Source: Planctomycetota bacterium
Lineage (GTDB): Bacteria > Planctomycetota > UBA1135 > UBA2386
DNA: 41,815 bases
Assembly (NCBI GenBank): GCA_020425925.1
Contig: JAGQRB010000522.1
Location: 1-41,815 of the forward strand
Direction: 5' to 3'
The notes under the pieces: generated by a model
Told to the model about the DNA's origin: nothing
Databases searched by the model: none
The model's input: the letters and a program-made list of their open reading frames with translations, nothing else
Position numbers and translations under genes: made by a program
Part shown: in pieces, positions 39,770 to 41,815 of the stretch
How the letters are laid out: each line of letters opens with the position of its first letter
Position numbering within the stretch: the stretch's first letter is position 1

Positions 39770-41539
39770 GTGGTAACCGACCCCTCGCTGCTGGCACTGC
39801 GCCACCTGGACCAGGACTACGCGCTCGAACCGGGGCGCGACTACCTGCTGGGTGCCGCGGCCGACTGCGATCTGCGGATCTCCGGCCAGAACGTCGCACC
39901 GCATCACGCGCGGCTGCGGGCGTCGGAATCGGGCGCCGAGCTCGTCGATCTCGGCAGCGAGATCGGCACTTACCGCAACGGTGAACGCGTCGCCTGCGCC
40001 CACCTCGAGGTCGGCGACGCGCTGCAGCTCGGCGACGGCGCGGTGGTCGTCACCCGGGACGCCGGCCAGGCCGCGATCCTGCCGATCCCGGCGATGGTGG
40101 CGGACGCCGCCGCCCGCCGCCGCCGGGTCGCAGCGCCGAACCCGGGTGTCCGGCGCTTCGAGGAGATCGGCTTCACCGACCTCGTCGCCGACGAGCTGCG
40201 GCACGCGCCCTGGCTGGCGGTGTCCGCGATCCTGCACGCGGCGCTGTTCCTGCTGCTGCTGTTCCTGTTCCCGACCCGGCAGCCGAGCGGCGACGCGCGC
40301 GTCACCGTCGACCTCGATCTCTCCGCCAGCCGGGTTACCGACGGCGAAGCGTCGGTCGAGACCCCCGAGGTGGTGACCGAGGAAGTCGAGGTGCCGCTCG
40401 ACATCGACGAGCCGGTGGCCCCGCCCGAGGTCGTCGAGGCGCCGCCGCCGGAGAAGGAAGCGCCCGGCGAGATGACGACCAACCCGCGGCTCGCGAAGCG
40501 CCCGCCGGCACCGAAGTCCGAAGCCGAGCAGACCACGAACCGACGCGGCGACGTCACGGGCGTCGGCTCCGCCGGCTTCAAGCAGACCGTCGCCGAGCTG
40601 CAGAAGAGCGGGCTCGAGATCGTGTTCGTGTTCGACAGCACCGGCTCGATGGGCGAGACGATCCGCGACACCAAGAACACGATCGCCGAGATGCTGCAGA
40701 TGCTGCGGGCGCTCGTCCCCGACGCCCGCGTCGGGCTCGTGACCTACCGCGATCGCGGCCGCGACGAGGACTACGTCGTGCGGCAGATCCCGCTCGGGCT
40801 CGACTTCTGGCAGGCCTCGAACTTCGTCCAGAACGTCCAGGCCGACGGCGGCGGCGATCGCCCGGAGGCGGTCCGGGACGGCCTGCGGGCGGCGTTCACG
40901 CAGGACTGGGGCGCCACCAGCCGCCGCGTCGTCGTGCTCGCGGGCGACGCGCCGCCACATCAGCGCGACCGCAGCGACCTCGGTGAACTGGTGCGCGGCT
41001 TCGCCTCGCGCGGCAACTCGTTCGTCTACGCCCTCGTCACGTCGCCGCGCGACGCCGGCGAGGACACCCACGAGGAGTTCCGCCGCATCGCCCAACTCGG
41101 CAAGGGCGAGTGCTTGCCGCTCGACTCGCACGAAGAGGTCCTGCGGCGGGTGCTCGACTTCGCATTCGGCCAGCAGTTCGACGGCGACCTCGCGAAGGTG
41201 CGCGCGTTCCTGCGCGACAACGCCGATCGCACCGAGACCTGGGCGCTCGACCTCAGCCGCCGCGGCGGCTCCGATCTCGAGGTCGCGCTGCGTAGGAAGC
41301 CGGTCGACGCCGCGCTGCTGCATGCGCTGGTCCGGCTGCCGAAGCGACCCGTCATCGAGCAGCTGGTGCGCACGCTGGCCTACCCGACCACCCCGCCACA
41401 CACCCGGCAGGCGATCGCATGGGTACTGCAGCGGGTCTTCGATCTCTCGACGCCGCCGGTGGATCCGATCACGGGCGAACCCGTCTCCGAACGCGGCATC
41501 TCGTATCTGACGAATCTCGCGCGCCGGCTTCCCGAGTGA
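39770..41539 (+). CDS. FHA-transmembrane-VWA domain protein
   Basis: A 589-residue membrane protein with an unusual order. Residues 1-95 form an FHA domain (YLLGAAADCDLRI, VAPHHARLRASE, IGTYRNGERVACAHLEVGDA), which binds phosphothreonine. A single hydrophobic helix lies at 147-168 (APWLAVSAILHAALFLLLLF). Residues 170-262 are an acidic Pro/Glu-rich linker. A von Willebrand A domain (about 281-450) has MIDAS DSTGS at 289-293 (FVFDSTGSMGET), plus VGLVTYRDRG and VVVLAGDAPPHQRD. The C-terminus (460-589) is helical. The start is GTG at 39770; no in-frame ATG lies close by. Topology would put the FHA in the cytosol and the VWA outside. Partners unknown; a Ser/Thr kinase could be the signal source. 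Confidence 0.86.
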   Translation: MVTDPSLLALRHLDQDYALEPGRDYLLGAAADCDLRISGQNVAPHHARLRASESGAELVDLGSEIGTYRNGERVACAHLEVGDALQLGDGAVVVTRDAGQAAILPIPAMVADAAARRRRVAAPNPGVRRFEEIGFTDLVADELRHAPWLAVSAILHAALFLLLLFLFPTRQPSGDARVTVDLDLSASRVTDGEASVETPEVVTEEVEVPLDIDEPVAPPEVVEAPPPEKEAPGEMTTNPRLAKRPPAPKSEAEQTTNRRGDVTGVGSAGFKQTVAELQKSGLEIVFVFDSTGSMGETIRDTKNTIAEMLQMLRALVPDARVGLVTYRDRGRDEDYVVRQIPLGLDFWQASNFVQNVQADGGGDRPEAVRDGLRAAFTQDWGATSRRVVVLAGDAPPHQRDRSDLGELVRGFASRGNSFVYALVTSPRDAGEDTHEEFRRIAQLGKGECLPLDSHEEVLRRVLDFAFGQQFDGDLAKVRAFLRDNADRTETWALDLSRRGGSDLEVALRRKPVDAALLHALVRLPKRPVIEQLVRTLAYPTTPPHTRQAIAWVLQRVFDLSTPPVDPITGEPVSERGISYLTNLARRLPE

Positions 41540-41540
41540 A

Positions 41541-41552
41541 CCGCCGCGGCGG
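41541..41552. terminator. GC palindrome after the FHA-VWA gene
   Basis: CCGCCGCGGCGG begins one base after the stop codon and is followed by a second CCGCCG run (CCCCGCCGCCC). It could form a weak GC hairpin before moaA. No T-tract follows, so termination is uncertain. I see no Moco riboswitch-like fold in the 47 bases before moaA. Confidence 0.25.
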
Positions 41553-41586
41553 CCCCGCCGCCCTGCTATGGTGTGGCGCCCCCGCC

Positions 41587-41815
41587 ATGAGCGTGCTCGA
41601 TCGAAGACAGCGCCCGCTGCGCAACCTGCGGCTCTCGGTCACCGACCGCTGCAACCTGCGTTGCAGCTACTGCATGCCGGAGGAGGACTACGTCTGGCTC
41701 GACAAGTCCCACATCCTGTCGTTCGAGCAGATCGCACGGCTGGTCTCCGCCTTCGTCGTCGCCGGCGTCGATCGCGTACGAATCACCGGCGGTGAACCCC
41801 TGCTGCGCGCCGAGC
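41587..41815 (+). CDS. moaA: GTP 3',8-cyclase MoaA, N-terminal part (cut by window edge)
   Basis: First enzyme of molybdenum cofactor synthesis, a radical SAM protein. The 76 visible residues contain RPLRNLRLSVTDRCNLRCSY with the iron-sulfur cluster motif C-x3-C-x2-C (Cys22, Cys26, Cys29), then CMPEEDYVWLDKS and ITGGEPLLRAE, the SAM-binding GGEP motif. These are clear MoaA signatures. The open frame reaches the window end, so only the 5' part is present. It starts 47 bases after the FHA-VWA stop codon; a -10-like TATGGT lies at 41567-41572. Confidence 0.96.
   Translation, partial: MSVLDRRQRPLRNLRLSVTDRCNLRCSYCMPEEDYVWLDKSHILSFEQIARLVSAFVVAGVDRVRITGGEPLLRAE

Noticed and set aside
41540..41586. 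Possible molybdenum-cofactor riboswitch before moaA
   Set aside because: Only 47 bases separate the genes, too short for the Moco RNA fold, and no matching stems are visible beyond a simple GC palindrome.
1..41815. CRISPR arrays, tRNA genes, rRNA genes, insertion sequences
   Set aside because: No regularly spaced repeats, cloverleaf-like sequence, transposase motif or terminal inverted repeat was seen in the gaps; the gaps are mostly under 250 bases.

Overview
The window is very GC-rich, gene-dense and has the character of a planctomycete-like chromosome (Planctomycetota, possibly a Poly30/Pla163-type lineage; the lineage is my inference). The reasons are many secreted proteins with FG-GAP/VCBS, ASPIC/UnbV, PKD, LamG-like and lamin-tail domains, a recurrent beta-rich C-terminal module, GH29/GH3/GH144-like hydrolases, frequent GTG starts, and housekeeping genes mixed with large secreted ones. 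I see no rRNA, tRNA, IS element, prophage or CRISPR array.

Layout. 1-1600: 3' end of groEL with a strong hairpin terminator, then a vapBC toxin-antitoxin pair (toxin gene frameshifted) divergent from a small YkgJ-type cysteine-cluster gene, with a palindromic operator candidate between them. 1784-8039 (minus): an FG-GAP repeat secreted protein, an alkaline-phosphatase-superfamily phosphodiesterase and an ASPIC/UnbV (CRTAC-like) lipoprotein. 8132-9412: AI-2E family transporter. 9423-13865 (minus): a tightly overlapping run of pseudouridine synthase, catalytic M16 peptidase, non-catalytic M16 partner and Nif3-like protein, each joined by an ATGA overlap. 13989-15650: YfcC-family carrier with an inserted helix-turn-helix-like segment. 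15652-21994: a glycan locus with GH3 beta-glucosidase, a PKD/LamG-like surface protein, and a GH144-like/SGNH-hydrolase fusion. 21995-24232: a short unassigned region and recN.

24361-30257: two tandem, closely related secreted serine proteases followed by a propeller-like secreted protein. All three end in the same C-terminal module. 30277-34284 (minus): a heme A / cytochrome oxidase maturation cluster (ctaA, ctaB, ABC ATPase, ABC permease, DUF420/CtaM). 34334-37611 (minus): GH29 alpha-L-fucosidase fused to a SnoaL-like domain, a secreted helical-repeat protein and a tiny acidic protein. 37840-38931: lamin-tail secreted protein. 38951-41815: rsmD, divergent from an FHA-TM-VWA membrane protein, then the 5' end of moaA.

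The strongest candidate for something undescribed is the shared C-terminal module, present at the end of six otherwise unrelated secreted proteins (FG-GAP, PKD/LamG, two proteases, propeller-like, lamin-tail). It looks like a common sorting, anchoring or assembly domain. Second is the HTH-like insertion inside a membrane carrier. All assignments rest on reading translated sequence by eye; no database search was run.
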